Source of the DNA: Oscillospiraceae bacterium
GTDB taxonomy: Bacteria; Bacillota; Clostridia; Oscillospirales; Ruminococcaceae
Assembly (NCBI GenBank): GCA_014858325.1
Contig: RKCM01000040.1
Coordinates: forward strand, 1 to 21,446
DNA length: 21,446 bases
Direction: 5' to 3'
The position numbers and the translations under genes are program-made. The notes below the pieces were generated by a model that was not told the DNA's origin, ran no database searches, and saw only the letters and a program-made list of their open reading frames with translations. This document shows positions 21,208-21,446 of this stretch, in pieces (position 1 is the stretch's first letter; the number at the start of each line of letters is the position of its first letter).

Positions 21208-21334
21208 ACCCTCTCCGTCATCGCTGCGCGATGCCACCTCTCCCGAAGGGCGAGGTCTTTTGCCATCTAAATCCAAAGCCGCAAGGAGCTCCCCCTTTGG
21301 GGGAGCTGTCGAGCGAATGCGAGACTGAGAGGGT
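21208..21334. repeat. MITE-like intergenic repeat in the argD leader
   Basis: The element is bounded by ACCCTCTC (21208-21215) and GAGAGGGT (21327-21334), with imperfect inverted ends of about 20 bases. Inside are two hairpins: ACCTCTCCC/GGGCGAGGT (21236-21256, one mismatch) and a perfect AGCTCCCCC/GGGGGAGCT (21287-21307). The layout, palindromic ends with two GC-rich internal hairpins and no gene, is that of a small non-autonomous repeat of the type I associate with Faecalibacterium-like genomes. Copy number cannot be seen here. Confidence 0.75.
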
Positions 21335-21344
21335 CGTTTCTTTT

Positions 21345-21373
21345 ATTATAAAGGCATTTGCCGTTTTCCGCAA
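21345..21373 (-). promoter_or_regulatory. Promoter of argD-argF
   Basis: On the minus strand TTGCGG (21373-21368) and a perfect TATAAT (21350-21345) are 17 bases apart. The -35 box begins a few bases after the argB stop. Transcription would start near 21338, so almost the whole leader is the MITE-like repeat. Confidence 0.75.
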
Positions 21374-21376
21374 TCC

Positions 21377-21446
21377 TTATTCCCGGTGGCTGCGGCGATA
21401 GAAGCGGGTGCCGGAGCCGCGGTCGGAGAAGAGCTCCAGCAGGATG
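21377..21446 (-). CDS. argB: Acetylglutamate kinase, C-terminal fragment
   Basis: The frame enters at the right edge and encodes 22 residues before a TAA at 21379-21377. ILLELFSDRGSGT matches the usual C-terminal end of ArgB (LLEIFTDxGxGT), which phosphorylates N-acetylglutamate. A basic tail of about nine residues follows, longer than in many relatives. Its place directly upstream of argD and argF supports the call; the fragment is too short to say more. Confidence 0.7.
   Translation of the reverse strand, partial: ILLELFSDRGSGTRFYRRSHRE

Overview
The window looks like chromosome from a gut anaerobe of the Oscillospiraceae/Ruminococcaceae (Faecalibacterium, Gemmiger or Subdoligranulum type). 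The reasons are the high-GC coding sequence with strong GGAGG ribosome sites, a complete hydroxyglutarate pathway of glutamate fermentation, a CCA-encoding tRNA-Ser, and a MITE-like intergenic repeat of the kind I associate with that group. The genus is an inference; no marker gene fixes it.

Layout. 1-295 holds the 3' end of an NhaC-type Na+/H+ antiporter, whose first 56 bases are a perfect fold-back of 115-170 and are probably an assembly artefact. 380-1363 holds a MarR-type regulator and a convergent one-domain EamA transporter. 1568-12471 is the core: ten minus-strand genes read right to left as gcdD-gcdC-gcdB-gctA-gctB-gcdA, then a gltS-type glutamate carrier, then hgdC-hgdA-hgdB. Terminators follow gcdA, gltS and hgdB, so there are probably three transcription units. 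Divergent from gcdD, 12843-14928 carries an IclR-family regulator, a hotdog thioesterase and a flavodoxin/ferredoxin fusion (EFR1 type). 15133-17287 is an islet, visibly more AT-rich by eye, with a HipA-like kinase, a small partner protein, an alpha/beta hydrolase and the stub of a DUF188 (YaiI/YqxD) gene. It abuts the 3' end of tRNA-Ser(CGA) at 17300-17390. A MATE efflux gene (17638-19005) is followed by convergent argF and argD, and the right edge holds the 3' end of argB.

How it works together. GltS would bring in glutamate with Na+. Elsewhere in the genome it would be converted to (R)-2-hydroxyglutarate. GctAB forms the CoA thioester, HgdC-activated HgdAB dehydrates it to glutaconyl-CoA, and the biotin-dependent GcdABCD pump decarboxylates that to crotonyl-CoA while exporting Na+. 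Glutamate dehydrogenase, 2-hydroxyglutarate dehydrogenase and the crotonyl-CoA to butyrate steps are not in the window. The promoter region shared by gcdD and the IclR gene contains near-consensus promoters in both directions and repeated GGAAAC/GTTTCC palindromes, which makes the IclR protein the likely pathway regulator. The neighbouring EFR1 protein is a candidate electron donor for HgdC. The most unusual elements are that possible dedicated electron donor, an Ala/Lys-rich insertion in GctA, an altered substrate loop in ArgF, and the HipA-like kinase pair beside the tRNA.
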